From positions 1 to 64,000 of the forward strand of contig DATIZR010000061.1 in the NCBI GenBank assembly GCA_035516965.1: a stretch of 64,000 nucleotides of DNA. Reading direction: 5' to 3'. Each line of letters opens with the position of its first letter. The stretch's first letter is position 1. A program made the position numbers and the translations under genes. Source of the DNA: Nitrospirota bacterium (GTDB lineage Bacteria > Nitrospirota > UBA9217). Shown in pieces: positions 54,768 to 63,836 of the stretch. The notes under the pieces were generated by a model, which saw only the letters and a program-made list of their open reading frames with translations, was not told the origin of the DNA and did no database searches.

Positions 54768-55376
54768 TCAGCCTGTCCTCTGTCCCCTGTCGTCTGTGTT
54801 CCTGATGCTTTTCACTATCTCGGCCAACAGCTCCCTGATTCCCTGTCCGCTCTTCACCGACGTCAGCGGGAGCGGAGCCGGGAGCCCGAGCGCCTTGGCA
54901 ATTTCCCGTCTCGCGTGTTCCGACTCCTGCCTGTTCAGTTTGTCGGCCTTGGTGAGCGCGTAGATGGCCGGGATGTCATATTGCCGGAGCCATGAGATCA
55001 GGAGACGGTCGCGGTCATCGGGCTCCCGCCTGCAATCCAGGAGCACGACAACGGCGGACAGCCGGGACGCTCCCTTGAGGTACCCCTCGATCATGGGCGC
55101 CCACGCATCGGTCACCGCCTGCGGGGCGCGCGCGTAGCCGTACCCGGGGAGATCGACGAAATACAAGCCTTCGTTGATGAGAAAGAAATTTATAAGCTGG
55201 GTCTTGCCGGGCGTAGCGCTGGTCTTGACGAGGTTCCTGCGGTGGAGCAGCGCGTTGATGATGGATGATTTCCCCACGTTGGAGCGTCCGGAGAACGCGA
55301 TCTGGGGCCGGCCGTCCCGCGGGAATTGCCCGGACTGGGCGGCGCTGGTAACGAATTCGGCTGAAAGGATTTTCAT
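54768..55376 (-). CDS. engB: Ribosome biogenesis GTP-binding protein EngB (YsxC/YihA)
   Basis: 202 residues. G1 GRSNVGKSS (30-38), switch-region TPGKTQLINFF, G3 DLPGYGYA, G4 TKAD. Essential GTPase for the 50S subunit. Follows clpX on the same strand, 135 bases later; the last ten residues (NTDDRGQRTG) come from a low-complexity region and may be an extension. Confidence 0.94.
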   Translation of the reverse strand: MKILSAEFVTSAAQSGQFPRDGRPQIAFSGRSNVGKSSIINALLHRRNLVKTSATPGKTQLINFFLINEGLYFVDLPGYGYARAPQAVTDAWAPMIEGYLKGASRLSAVVVLLDCRREPDDRDRLLISWLRQYDIPAIYALTKADKLNRQESEHARREIAKALGLPAPLPLTSVKSGQGIRELLAEIVKSIRNTDDRGQRTG

Positions 55377-55439
55377 AGGGTCCCGGGGACAGGCATCACA
55401 GAACAGACGGCATACGGCGGCCGGGAAGTGATAAAAAAA

Positions 55440-55486
55440 GAGGACAGACGAGAACGTCGCAATGCTGATGTCTCCTGTCTGTCCTC
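55440..55486. repeat. Inverted repeat between clpX and engB
   Basis: GAGGACAGAC (55440-55449) pairs perfectly with GTCTGTCCTC (55477-55486). One of several CAGA/TCTG-rich inverted repeats found between genes here (compare 63732). Confidence 0.55.
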
Positions 55487-55511
55487 GGTGACCCGTACTC
55501 TGTCTTCTGTT

Positions 55512-56759
55512 CTACGCTATCTTCTCATAGATGAGCAGCGGCTCGGCGCCTTCATTGATCACTTCCTGGCTGATGATGCATTCCCGTATCCCTGGCTGGG
55601 ATGGCACATCGTACATCACGTTCAGCATCACGTCTTCCAGGATAGCACGAAGCCCGCGCGCGCCCGTTTTCCGATGTATCGCCTTTTTTGCCACGGCGAC
55701 GAGTGCATCGTCGACAAAGCGAAGCTTGCAGCCCTCGAGCGCCAGCAGTTTCTGGTACTGCTTGATCAGCGCGTTCTTGGGACGGGTAAGGATGTCGATC
55801 AGCGCGTGCTCATCAAGTTCCTCCAGCGTCGCCACGACCGGCATCCGGCCGATGAACTCGGGAATGAGGCCGTATTTCAGGAGGTCGCCCGGCTGCAGGC
55901 TCGCCAGCGTTTCGCTCAGTTTCCGTTCGTTCTTGCTCTGGATATCGGCGCCAAATCCCATGGATTTCTGGCCGATCCGCTGATCGATGATCGCATCGAG
56001 GCCGACAAAGGCGCCGCCGCAGATGAACAGGATGTTCTTCGTGTCCACCTGGATGAACTCCTGGTGCGGATGCTTGCGTCCGCCCTGGGGCGGGACGCTT
56101 GCAATGGTCCCTTCGATCAGCTTGAGCAGCGCCTGCTGCACGCCCTCTCCGGACACATCGCGCGTTATCGAGGGGTTTTCCGATTTTCTGCTGATCTTGT
56201 CGATCTCGTCGATGTAGACGATCCCGCGCTGGGCCCGCTCCACGTCGTAGTTGGCGTTCTGCAGCAGCTTGAGAATGATGTTCTCCACATCCTCGCCGAC
56301 GTACCCGGCCTCCGTAAGCGTCGTGGCGTCGGCTATCGTGAAAGGCACATCGAGGATGCGTGCCAGAGTCTGCGCGAGCAGCGTCTTCCCCACGCCGGTA
56401 GGGCCGATAAGCAGGATGTTGCTCTTCTGGAGTTCGACCTCGTCGCCGAGCTCCTGCTGGACGCCGATCCGCTTGTAATGATTGTGAACGGCAACGGAAA
56501 GGATCTTCTTTGCCCGCTCCTGGCCGACGACGTATTCATCGAGCGTGCGCTTGATCTCCGACGGTTTGGGCAGGCGGGGCACCTTGGCCTCACGGGCCTC
56601 CTCCCACTCCTCGGCGATGATCTCGTTGCAGAGGTCCACGCACTCGTTGCAGATGAACACCGATGGTCCCGCGATCAGCTTCTTGACCTCTTCCTGCCCT
56701 TTTCCGCAGAACGAGCACTTCAGGGCCGCCGCATGCTCTTTCTTCTCTTTGTCCGTCAT
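55512..56759 (-). CDS. clpX: ATP-dependent protease ATPase ClpX
   Basis: 415 residues. Zinc-binding N-terminal domain with CSFCGKGQ and ICNECVDLC, then AAA+ core with GPTGVGKT Walker A, the [14 protein letters not shown] stretch, DEIDKI Walker B, and IGF-like loop region GGAFVGLD. It unfolds substrates for ClpP, encoded immediately upstream (5-base gap). Confidence 0.96.
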   Translation of the reverse strand: MTDKEKKEHAAALKCSFCGKGQEEVKKLIAGPSVFICNECVDLCNEIIAEEWEEAREAKVPRLPKPSEIKRTLDEYVVGQERAKKILSVAVHNHYKRIGVQQELGDEVELQKSNILLIGPTGVGKTLLAQTLARILDVPFTIADATTLTEAGYVGEDVENIILKLLQNANYDVERAQRGIVYIDEIDKISRKSENPSITRDVSGEGVQQALLKLIEGTIASVPPQGGRKHPHQEFIQVDTKNILFICGGAFVGLDAIIDQRIGQKSMGFGADIQSKNERKLSETLASLQPGDLLKYGLIPEFIGRMPVVATLEELDEHALIDILTRPKNALIKQYQKLLALEGCKLRFVDDALVAVAKKAIHRKTGARGLRAILEDVMLNVMYDVPSQPGIRECIISQEVINEGAEPLLIYEKIA

Positions 56760-56763
56760 ACGT

Positions 56764-57372
56764 TTACTTCTCCTTAGTTCCGCCGCGAGGCGTCTTCTTC
56801 GTGATCACCTCGTCCACAAGCCCGTAGGACCGGGCGTCCTCGCCGGACATGAAGAAGTCGCGGTCCGTGTCGGCCTGGATCTTCTCGATCGGCTGGCCCG
56901 TGTGGTTCGCCATGATCCGGTTGAGCGTTTCCTTCATCTTCAGGATCTCACGGGCGTGGATCTCGATGTCCGTGGCCTGTCCCTGGAAACCGCCAATGGG
57001 CTGATGGATCATGATGCGCGCATGGGGCAGCGAGAACCGTTTGCCCTTCGTGCCCGCGCACAGGAGGAGTGCTCCCATGCTGGCCGCCTGCCCGATGCAG
57101 ATCGTGGACACGGGGGACTTGATGTAGTTCATCGTATCGTAAATGGCAAGGCCCGCCGTAACGATGCCCCCGGGGGAATTGATATAGAGGTAGATGTCCT
57201 TGTCCGGATCGTCCGCCTCAAGGAAGAGCAGCTGGGCGATAACGGTGTTCGCCACTCCATCATCGATCGGAGTGCCGAGGAAGATGATCCGGTCCTTAAG
57301 CAGCCGCGAGTAGATATCGTAAGCCCGCTCGCCGCGGCTCGTCTGTTCTATCACCATGGGAATCAAAGACAT
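56764..57372 (-). CDS. clpP: ATP-dependent protease proteolytic subunit ClpP
   Basis: 202 residues. Catalytic triad S98 (GQAASMGA), H123 (MIHQPIGG) and D172. AAAGGAGAAACGAGAATC precedes the ATG. Standard tig-clpP-clpX order. Confidence 0.96.
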   Translation of the reverse strand: MSLIPMVIEQTSRGERAYDIYSRLLKDRIIFLGTPIDDGVANTVIAQLLFLEADDPDKDIYLYINSPGGIVTAGLAIYDTMNYIKSPVSTICIGQAASMGALLLCAGTKGKRFSLPHARIMIHQPIGGFQGQATDIEIHAREILKMKETLNRIMANHTGQPIEKIQADTDRDFFMSGEDARSYGLVDEVITKKTPRGGTKEK

Positions 57373-57442
57373 GATTCTCGTTTCTCCTTTGCCAGATCCC
57401 TCTTCACAAAAGCAAAGAACATGCTCCCTGCCTTGCGCTGGT

Positions 57443-58726
57443 TCAATTATAACTCTTCTTTGCCTTCGAAAGCAAGAGAGCGAGGGTCTTTTCCTGGGTG
57501 ATCGATGAGCGGAGATTGTCCAGCCCGCCGTCCATCGAGTCGTAATATTTTCTGACCGCGTCGAGCGTCTGGCCCGTGGACTTGGCCATAGCGGCGAGTG
57601 CCGAGTTCACTTCCTGTTCGCTCACCTGGACCCCCTCTTTTTCGCCGATCACGTCGAGGAGCAGGATGCCCCTGACGCGCTTCTCGGCTATGGCCCTGTT
57701 TTCTTCCCGGAACTTGCCGGCGTCGAAGGTCTTAGTCACGTCGACTCCGCGCCGCGCCATGCGGGTCACGTGCTGCCGCGCCATGGACTGGAGCTCGCGT
57801 TCCACCATCCCCTGCGGGACCTCGAAAGAATGGGCCTCGATCAGCTTCGCCATGATCTCTTCTCGCTGGGCCGCGGCCAGTTCATCGCGCTTCCTGGCTT
57901 CGAGGTCCTTTTTGATCCCCTCCGTCAGTTCAGCCACGGACTTGTTGCCGCCGATGTCTTTTGCGAACTCGTCATTCAGCTCTGGCAGTACTTTCTTCTT
58001 GATCTCCTTCAAGGCGACCGTGAAGTTCGCAGCCGTACCCGCCAGTTCCTTGTTCGAATAATCCCCGGGGAACGTCACAGCGATCTCGCGCGACTCGCCC
58101 TGGTTCATTCCCACGATCTGCTCTTCGAACCCCGGAATGAGGCTGTTCGTGCCGAGGGCAAGCATGTGGCCTGAAGCCTTGGCGCCCTCGATCGGCTTGC
58201 CTTCCCGGAAGCCCTCGAAATCGATGATGGCCGTGTCGGTCTTTTCCAACGCTCTTCCCTCCACGGGCTGGAGTTCGGCGTACATCTCCCGGAGGTGGTC
58301 GATGGTCTGGTTCAATTCATCGTCGCTTACCGCGACGCTGTGATCCTTCACCTCGAGGCCCTCATAGGCGCCAAGCTCGATCTTCGGCCGGACCTCAACC
58401 ACCGCGGTAAAGTTGAGCGGGGCGTTCCTGTCGAAAGGGGAAATGTTCGAGATGCTCGGGACGTCGACGGGGCTCAGTTTGTGCTCTTCCAGGGCCTGCA
58501 GATAGGAAGCCGTGATGAGCTTGTTCATCACCTCGGACTCGATCTCCATCGCGTAATGCCGCTCCACGACCGACTTGGGCGCCTTGCCGGGCCGGAACCC
58601 GGGGATCTTCGCTTTTCTCGCCACGTCTGCCACGGCCTTTCCCATCTCGTGCGCGATCACGTCAACAGCGACCTGGATATGCAGTTTCTTTTTGACTGGA
58701 CTGACGTCTTCGAGTACGGCTTTCAT
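57443..58726 (-). CDS. tig: Trigger factor (ribosome-bound chaperone, PPIase)
   Basis: 427 residues. N-terminal ribosome-binding domain with the PGFRPGKAP signature (residues 43-51), FKBP-type PPIase middle (about 160-245, [13 protein letters not shown] ... VTFPGDY), and a helical C-terminal domain. AAAGGTGGTAACGT precedes the ATG. It lies just 82 bases after the tRNA-Leu gene on the same strand, so the tRNA transcript may run into it. Confidence 0.95.
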   Translation of the reverse strand: MKAVLEDVSPVKKKLHIQVAVDVIAHEMGKAVADVARKAKIPGFRPGKAPKSVVERHYAMEIESEVMNKLITASYLQALEEHKLSPVDVPSISNISPFDRNAPLNFTAVVEVRPKIELGAYEGLEVKDHSVAVSDDELNQTIDHLREMYAELQPVEGRALEKTDTAIIDFEGFREGKPIEGAKASGHMLALGTNSLIPGFEEQIVGMNQGESREIAVTFPGDYSNKELAGTAANFTVALKEIKKKVLPELNDEFAKDIGGNKSVAELTEGIKKDLEARKRDELAAAQREEIMAKLIEAHSFEVPQGMVERELQSMARQHVTRMARRGVDVTKTFDAGKFREENRAIAEKRVRGILLLDVIGEKEGVQVSEQEVNSALAAMAKSTGQTLDAVRKYYDSMDGGLDNLRSSITQEKTLALLLSKAKKSYN

Positions 58727-58808
58727 ACGTTACCACCTTTGCGTAAAATAATTTCGGTTTTGAATGGTGAAGCTCGTTCGGTCTGCGGAAGTCGGCACGC
58801 CGGTTCAA

Positions 58809-58891
58809 TGGTGCGAGAGGGGGGACTTGAACCCCCACGGTTGCCCACCAGATCCTAAGTCTGGCGCGTCTGCCAGTTCCGCCACTCTCGC
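58809..58891 (-). tRNA. tRNA-Leu (TAG)
   Basis: Minus strand, 83 bases with encoded CCA. Acceptor GCGAGAG/CTCTCGC pairs fully; the anticodon loop CTTAGGA gives TAG. Long variable arm typical of Leu. Discriminator A. Confidence 0.95.
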
Positions 58892-58975
58892 CAATGCACC
58901 AAAAAAGAGAGCAGTGAACAGAGAAGCAGCTTTCGTGGAAGGCTGCCTGCTGCTCACTGCTCCCTGAATTGTGTA

Positions 58976-59051
<76 letters not shown>

Positions 59052-59166
59052 GTCGCGAAAATAAAAAAAGAGTACCAGTTGCGAAAGCGTTGGTAATTAT
59101 ACTGATCTTTGTGTCGGGATGCAACAAAAAACTGCTGTTCCCCATAAAAAAATCGCCTGTTATCGA

Positions 59167-59350
59167 TGGTGCGCCCGGCGGGAGTCGAGTCGAACCTCAC
59201 TCCGTCGCCACAAAAGGGCTTCCCCAGCGGGGGCTCGCCCGTCTCTCCCAAAGCTCAGGGGAAGCCATCTCCTGAAACCCCTTTGTCGTGGTTTCTCCTG
59301 CTGCTCTCGGGGGCTTTGCTGCTTGCGCTATCTTGTCGACGATATTTTTA
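59167..59350 (-). repeat. tRNA-Arg(CCG) 3' fragment plus palindromic element, unit A
   Basis: 184 bp. On the plus strand: complement of the tRNA 3' end from CCA to the T loop (59167-59196, with a 3-base GTC duplication), a GC-rich core (to ~59284), a degenerate copy of the opposite T-arm strand (GTCGTGGTTTC), then a spacer (59296-59350) nearly identical to 59480-59533. Unit A is the most diverged of the four. Confidence 0.85.
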
Positions 59351-59533
59351 TGGTGCGCCCGGCGGGAGTCGAACCGCACTCCGTCGCCCTGAAGGGCTCC
59401 CCAAAGGGGGCCAGCCCCCTCTGGTCTCTCCCCCGAAGCTCAGGGGAATCCTTCCCTTGAAACCCCTGGTCGTGGGTTCTCCTGTTGCTTCCCGGGCTTT
59501 GCTGATTGCGCTATCTTGTCGACGATGTTTTTA
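59351..59533 (-). repeat. tRNA-Arg(CCG) 3' fragment plus palindromic element, unit B
   Basis: 183 bp, tandem with unit A. Fragment 59351-59375, core with CTCCCCAAAGGGGG and CCCCCGAAGCTCAGGGG, then GGTCGTGGGTTC (59468-59479), the exact complement of GAACCCACGACC in the intact tRNA at 59554-59565, then the spacer. The intact gene follows at 59534. Confidence 0.9.
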
Positions 59534-59610
<77 letters not shown>

Positions 59611-59702
59611 ATGAGAACAAGGAAGATCAAAGCGATTGAGAATGAAACCTTTACAGCAAACCGCATCCCCGCGTTTTGCTCTGTGCATTTTCCATTTATT
59701 TC

Positions 59703-59876
59703 TGGCGCGCCCGGCAGGAGTCGAACCTGCGGCGGCGCCCGTAAAGGGCTCCCCAAAGGGGGCCAGCCCCCTCTGGTGTCTCCCCCGAAGCACAGGGGAG
59801 TTTCTCCCCTTCCACCCCTCGGCCGCAGGGTGCGCGGCGCCTGTCATCACTAGCGGGTAAGCACTGAGTTGGCAAT
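59703..59876 (-). repeat. tRNA-Arg(TCG) 3' fragment plus palindromic element
   Basis: 174 bp. Fragment 59703-59733 matches the 3' end of the intact tRNA up to GCGGC; core as in unit B (GGGCTCCCCAAAGGGGG); the outer stem CCTGCGGC (59726-59733) pairs with GCCGCAGG (59822-59829). The following spacer is not visibly shared with the upstream flank. Confidence 0.88.
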
Positions 59877-59953
<77 letters not shown>

Positions 59954-60014
59954 CCTCGGTACCGGGTCTAAAAACTGGTAGAGACGGCCGGCAACGACCG
60001 TCTCTACGGAAATT

Positions 60015-60091
60015 TGGGGTGAGCGACGGGGCTCGAACCCGCGGCCACAAGGGCCACAACCTTGTGCTCTACCAGCTGAGCTACGCCCACC
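60015..60091 (-). tRNA. tRNA-His (GTG)
   Basis: 77 bases including the extra 5' G (G-1) and encoded CCA. Acceptor GTGGGCG/CGCTCAC (one G-T), discriminator C, anticodon loop TTGTGGC gives GTG. No element beside it. Confidence 0.95.
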
Positions 60092-60249
60092 GTATTGACA
60101 GTATGAAAAGCGGAGCACATTGTATAGCGTTGACGTTCATTTGTCAACAGCCATTATGTCTGCCGCCCTCAATCCTCGAAGGTAGCTTGTACCTTGCTCC
60201 AGATTGCCTTTCTTGTCTTGCATCCGCATTCGATCTAGGTCGATAGAAC

Positions 60250-60426
60250 TGGCGCGCCTGAAGGGATTCGAACCCCTGACCTGTCGCGCGCCAGGCGCTC
60301 CCCAGAGGGGGTCCGCCCCCTCTGGTATCTCCCCCGAAGCTCAGGGGAATCCTTCCCCTGAAACCCCTGGGGTCAGGCTGTGGTCGTTCTTGACTTGCAT
60401 CAGTATTCGACCTTGGTCGATAGAAC
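60250..60426 (-). repeat. tRNA-Arg(TCT) 3' fragment plus palindromic element
   Basis: 177 bp. Fragment 60250-60281 matches the 3' part of the intact gene; core CTCCCCAGAGGGGG ... CCCCCGAAGCTCAGGGGAATCC; outer stem CCTGACC (60275-60281) with GGTCAGG (60371-60377). The spacers 60212-60249 and 60389-60426 are alike at 33 of 38 positions. Confidence 0.9.
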
Positions 60427-60503
60427 TGGCGCGCCTGAAGGGATTCGAACCCCTGACCCACAGCTTAGAAGGCTGTTGCTCTATCCACCTGAGCTACAGG
60501 CGC
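60427..60503 (-). tRNA. tRNA-Arg (TCT)
   Basis: 77 bases with encoded CCA; discriminator G. Acceptor GCGCCTG/CAGGCGC, anticodon loop CTTCTAA gives TCT. Confidence 0.95.
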
Positions 60504-60526
60504 GCAAGCGCTTCGCGCTATTAAAA

Positions 60527-60568
60527 ATTGAAAATTGAAAAGAAAAAAAGGCATTCTCAATTTTCAAT
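60527..60568. repeat. Inverted repeat between tRNA-Pro and tRNA-Arg(TCT)
   Basis: ATTGAAAATTGA (60527-60538) is perfectly complementary to TCAATTTTCAAT (60557-60568). A possible RNase-processing hairpin in the tRNA transcript. Confidence 0.6.
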
Positions 60569-60582
60569 CTTCAATTCAAAAC

Positions 60583-60659
60583 TGGTCGGGGCGAGAGGAT
60601 TTGAACCTCCGGCTTTCTGCTCCCAAAGCAGACGCGCTACCGGGCTGCGCCACGCCCCG
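60583..60659 (-). tRNA. tRNA-Pro (TGG)
   Basis: 77 bases with encoded CCA; acceptor CGGGGCG/CGCCCCG, discriminator A, anticodon loop TTTGGGA gives TGG. First tRNA after the promoter. Confidence 0.95.
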
Positions 60660-60697
60660 ATGTGCTGCAATGAGCCAATGAGCCCTAGCGTGGCCCT

Positions 60698-60726
60698 ATA
60701 ATACTCAGACTCCCCTGCATTGTCAA
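60698..60726 (-). promoter_or_regulatory. Sigma-70 promoter of the tRNA operon
   Basis: Minus strand TTGACA (60726-60721), 17-base spacer, TATTAT (60703-60698). Transcription should start near 60691, about 30 bases before tRNA-Pro, and could cover all seven tRNA genes. Confidence 0.8.
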
Positions 60727-60776
60727 GCTCCCCGATATTCCTCCACGTCGGTGTCGACCTGCGGCTAAACAACAAA

Positions 60777-60808
60777 AGCCATGTCACCGGGGCTCCCGGG
60801 ACATGGCT
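60777..60808 (-). terminator. Rho-independent terminator after the monoheme cytochrome
   Basis: AGCCATGTC (60777-60785) pairs with GACATGGCT (60800-60808); on the minus strand followed by TTTTGTTGTTT. It is 23 bases after the stop at 60831 and insulates the tRNA promoter. Confidence 0.85.
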
Positions 60809-60830
60809 CTGGTCAAGGCAGTCGAAGTCC

Positions 60831-61163
60831 TTATTTGTTGAACGTCTTGAGGATATACTCCGCGATCTCGTGGGCGTTCTTGTCTGAAATCGTCTTCGTA
60901 TCGAATTGAGTCATACCCGGGCCGGGGTTTCTCATTTTCTTAATGATGTCTTCAGCAGTCTTGACATTGTTGGCTTCGCGGTCTTTTTTATGGAGAGTCT
61001 TCTGCGGGTTGATGATATTCCCGCCGTCAACGTGACAAACCGCGCAATTCTGCTTGAACAGCGTCTCCCCGGGCTGGCCGGCCGCCAGCGCCGCGCCGGT
61101 TGAAGAAACGACCGCCACCACAGCAACTAGAACAGCAGCTGCAACAATAAAGCCCTTCTTCAT
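60831..61163 (-). CDS. Monoheme class I c-type cytochrome
   Basis: 110 residues from ATG 61163 (AAGGAGAGAAT). Signal peptide with cleavage near ALAAG, heme site CAVCH, distal Met candidate in GPGMTQF. Probably the soluble electron acceptor of the sulfite dehydrogenase encoded upstream. Confidence 0.88.
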   Translation of the reverse strand: MKKGFIVAAAVLVAVVAVVSSTGAALAAGQPGETLFKQNCAVCHVDGGNIINPQKTLHKKDREANNVKTAEDIIKKMRNPGPGMTQFDTKTISDKNAHEIAEYILKTFNK

Positions 61164-61213
61164 ATTCTCTCCTTTCACTCACTTGGCATTGAACATCGGG
61201 ACACCGGGACCCG

Positions 61214-61549
61214 TTATTTACCGTTTCCGTAGTTTGCGGCCAGGTAATCGATGATCGTCTTTGCGTCCTCCTCCGGGATGGGGGCCCCCATGACCTTGAT
61301 CATCTTGTTCACCGTACCAGTCCACTGTGACCGCGAAAATGGCGGCTGCGTCGTGATGTAGTCAAGGCTGTGGCAAATTGCGCAGAACGAGGCAGCCTTA
61401 TCCACTCCCGGCGCCTGTTTGAGTGTTACCGTCGGCGTCGGAAGCTGGATGGAATGCACGTTTCCCATGCTTCCCGGCTGTCCGGGCTCTTGGGCAAAAG
61501 CAGGCATCGAGAGGGCAATGAACGCGAGGATCGGGATAAGGTTCTTCAT
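61214..61549 (-). CDS. Monoheme cytochrome subunit, SorB-like
   Basis: 111 residues; signal peptide (cleavage after AFA, about 19), heme site CAICHSLDYI and a closing IDYLAANYG helix. This pattern is that of SorB, the heme subunit of periplasmic sulfite dehydrogenase. The ribosome site AGGAGGAATATC overlaps the end of the molybdoenzyme gene. Confidence 0.8.
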   Translation of the reverse strand: MKNLIPILAFIALSMPAFAQEPGQPGSMGNVHSIQLPTPTVTLKQAPGVDKAASFCAICHSLDYITTQPPFSRSQWTGTVNKMIKVMGAPIPEEDAKTIIDYLAANYGNGK

Positions 61550-61559
61550 GATATTCCTC

Positions 61560-62759
61560 CTATCGCACTACCACTTCGACTTTTTCGATGTCGTTTTTCA
61601 GATACCCCGCCGGATTCCAGAGCTTTTCCACGGGCTGCGACTCTCCGATGCTGTTGGTAGCCCTGACCATGAGCGTGTATTTCCCGGCTTTTTTCGGTTT
61701 CCATGGATAGGACCACTGGACCCAGGCGTACTTGCCCATGTCCTTTCCAATCTGAGTTTCGTCCCAGGACCGCCCGCCGTCAAGGGAGACGAGCACATCG
61801 CGAATGCCGTATCCGCCGGAGAAGGCAATACCCATCATCGTGATCGGCTTGTTTGCCTTGAGCGTTGACCCGTCGGACGGATCGACGATGAACGAACGGG
61901 TCGTCATACGATTGATCGGAATCGTTCTGTCCGGCTTGCCGCCCGGAGGGACGCAGCCGCAGGGATTGTCCGGGATCCGATAGGCCGTCTTGACCCAGAA
62001 GCCGTCGAACTGTTTGTTCAGGACCGTGATCGAGCTGAGTGACTTGACCCAGTAGGTCGCGAACCAACCGGGCACGATCAGACGCGCCGGGAATCCGTTC
62101 AGCATCGGCAGCGCCTTGCCGTTCATTTCGTAGGCAACGATGATATCCTCGTCCAGCGCCTTGTCCACGGGAAGGCTCTTCACGAAATCGGGGACCGATG
62201 GGAGCGGCGGACCATCGAGTCCGTCAAAGGCTACATCAACGCTCCCCTCCTTCAGTCCCGCCGCATTCAGGATGTCCTTGAGGCGGGCGCCCGTCCAGGT
62301 GACGTTCCCCATGGCCCCGTTCTTCCACTGGCCGCCCGCAACCCGGGGTTCAAACAGGCTTCTGCTATTTCCCGAGCACTGAATCACGGCGGTATACCTG
62401 ACGGGAGCAAACTTCGTCCTGAGCTCATTCATGGACAGCTGAAGCTCCTTCTCCGTGTTGCCGCCGATCGTGAGACGCCATGTATCCAAATCGACGGATG
62501 TCGGGACGTTGGCAATGTGCCACCGGACAAAGACCGCCTCATTGGGGGTGATCAGTTCTTTGAAATAAGGAAAGGGTGTTTCCAGCTGGGGCGGGCGGGA
62601 CGTAACCAGGATCATATCCGTCTTTTCTGGATAACGGACCAGTTTCTGTTCATCGAGCGCTGCAAGCAGTTCTGCAGGGACCTGGCCGAAGGCAGCCATG
62701 CCCGTGATCATACCGGCTGATTTCAGAAAGTCCCTTCTGGTAAAACGATCGTTCCCCAT
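61560..62759 (-). CDS. Periplasmic molybdopterin sulfite dehydrogenase, SorA-like
   Basis: 399 residues. A Tat signal with RRDFLK (residues 8-13), the sulfite-oxidase-type molybdenum domain with the Mo-ligating C128 in IQCSGNSR, and the Mo-co dimerisation Ig-like domain at the C-terminus (GGYGIRDVLVSLDGGRSW). It oxidises sulfite to sulfate and passes electrons to the adjacent cytochromes. AGGAGGCTCGTC precedes the ATG. DsrAB or other sulfur genes are not in the window. Confidence 0.88.
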   Translation of the reverse strand: MGNDRFTRRDFLKSAGMITGMAAFGQVPAELLAALDEQKLVRYPEKTDMILVTSRPPQLETPFPYFKELITPNEAVFVRWHIANVPTSVDLDTWRLTIGGNTEKELQLSMNELRTKFAPVRYTAVIQCSGNSRSLFEPRVAGGQWKNGAMGNVTWTGARLKDILNAAGLKEGSVDVAFDGLDGPPLPSVPDFVKSLPVDKALDEDIIVAYEMNGKALPMLNGFPARLIVPGWFATYWVKSLSSITVLNKQFDGFWVKTAYRIPDNPCGCVPPGGKPDRTIPINRMTTRSFIVDPSDGSTLKANKPITMMGIAFSGGYGIRDVLVSLDGGRSWDETQIGKDMGKYAWVQWSYPWKPKKAGKYTLMVRATNSIGESQPVEKLWNPAGYLKNDIEKVEVVVR

Positions 62760-62857
62760 GACGAGCCTCCTGTAATGCAGTTTGATCTATCAAAGATATA
62801 AGTTCAGTATAGCCTAAGTTGAACCTGGTTGCCAAATAAAATGGTTGTTCCTGGTGA

Positions 62858-63718
62858 CTACCGAACCGACATCCTTGCATGCACGACCAGATACCCGGAC
62901 AAGAGGATCAATGCACCGCCGAAGAGCGCCATGAGCGGCGGCGTTTCCGACAGGAACAGGAATGCAAGCGGGATCGCGGAAAGCGGTTCGATATATCCCA
63001 GGACCGCCGCATGCTGGGCCAGCACCTTTTTGAGGGCGCTGAAATACAGGAGAGGCGCGATCGTCGAGTGGAAGACACCCGTGATCAGCAGCAGGGCCGC
63101 AGTCCGCGGACCGATCGAGTAATCCAGGGAAAGGACGGCCGGTGCCGTGGCAAGGACCGTGATCCAGAGCAGTACGACTAAAGCCTTCTGATTCAGCTCA
63201 AGCAGGCTCAGCCGGCGCGTCAGCATGATCATAAAGGCATAACCGAACCCCGACGCCGTTCCGGCAAGAATGCCCGGCAGGTGAACGCTGTTCAGCCGGA
63301 TTCCCCCCTCGTTCAGCACGATCATCGTCATGCCGGCTGCGGCGAGAGGCAGCGAGATGAGCGTAACCCGTTCAAGACGTTCGGCGATCACGAATGGCGC
63401 GAGTACTGCCACGAGCACAGGCGCAGTATAGTGGGTAAAGACCGCGTTGGAGACGGTCGTGTGCCCCAGCGCATAGAAGTAGGTTATATTGTTCAGGATG
63501 GATGCCATCGCCAGCCCGGCGAAGAGGTACCAGGAGTCCATGGTAAAGAAAGGCTTCGGGAAGTCCCCTCTTACCGCGAGAACGAGGGGCACCAGGAAGC
63601 TGGCGATCAGGGAGGTATAGAAGAGCACCACCACCGGCGGAAGCGCAATCCAGCGGATCAGGACGCCCCAGGTGCTCCAGATGATCATGGAGAGGATGAT
63701 TTTCAGGTAGTTCTGCAT
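62858..63718 (-). CDS. DMT-family transporter (EamA)
   Basis: 286 residues with ten predicted membrane helices in two EamA repeats; segments IIWSTWGVLIRW, TYFYALGHTTVSNAVFTHYTAP and HAAVLGYIEPLSAIPLAFLFLSE are typical. Exports or imports small metabolites; substrate unknown. It is a separate unit, upstream of the sulfite dehydrogenase genes. Confidence 0.88.
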   Translation of the reverse strand: MQNYLKIILSMIIWSTWGVLIRWIALPPVVVLFYTSLIASFLVPLVLAVRGDFPKPFFTMDSWYLFAGLAMASILNNITYFYALGHTTVSNAVFTHYTAPVLVAVLAPFVIAERLERVTLISLPLAAAGMTMIVLNEGGIRLNSVHLPGILAGTASGFGYAFMIMLTRRLSLLELNQKALVVLLWITVLATAPAVLSLDYSIGPRTAALLLITGVFHSTIAPLLYFSALKKVLAQHAAVLGYIEPLSAIPLAFLFLSETPPLMALFGGALILLSGYLVVHARMSVR

Positions 63719-63731
63719 AGATCAAAATAAA

Positions 63732-63802
63732 GGAGCCAGGAGTCAGAAAACAGAATTCAGAATACATCTCCATCTGAGTTCCGCTTCCCGACTTCTGGCT
63801 CC
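63732..63802. repeat. Inverted repeat between ahcY and the DMT gene
   Basis: GGAGCCAGGAGTC (63732-63744) and GACTTCTGGCTCC (63790-63802) match at 12 of 13 positions. Same low-complexity CAGAA/TTCTG class as at 55440. Confidence 0.6.
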
Positions 63803-63836
63803 TGTCTGTTCGCTTCTGTCTTGTGAGTCTTTGTCC

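Noticed and set aside
55428-56777. 449-codon frame antisense to clpX
   Set aside because: It lies wholly over clpX and its flank and has the typical Asp/Leu/Arg bias of an antisense shadow.
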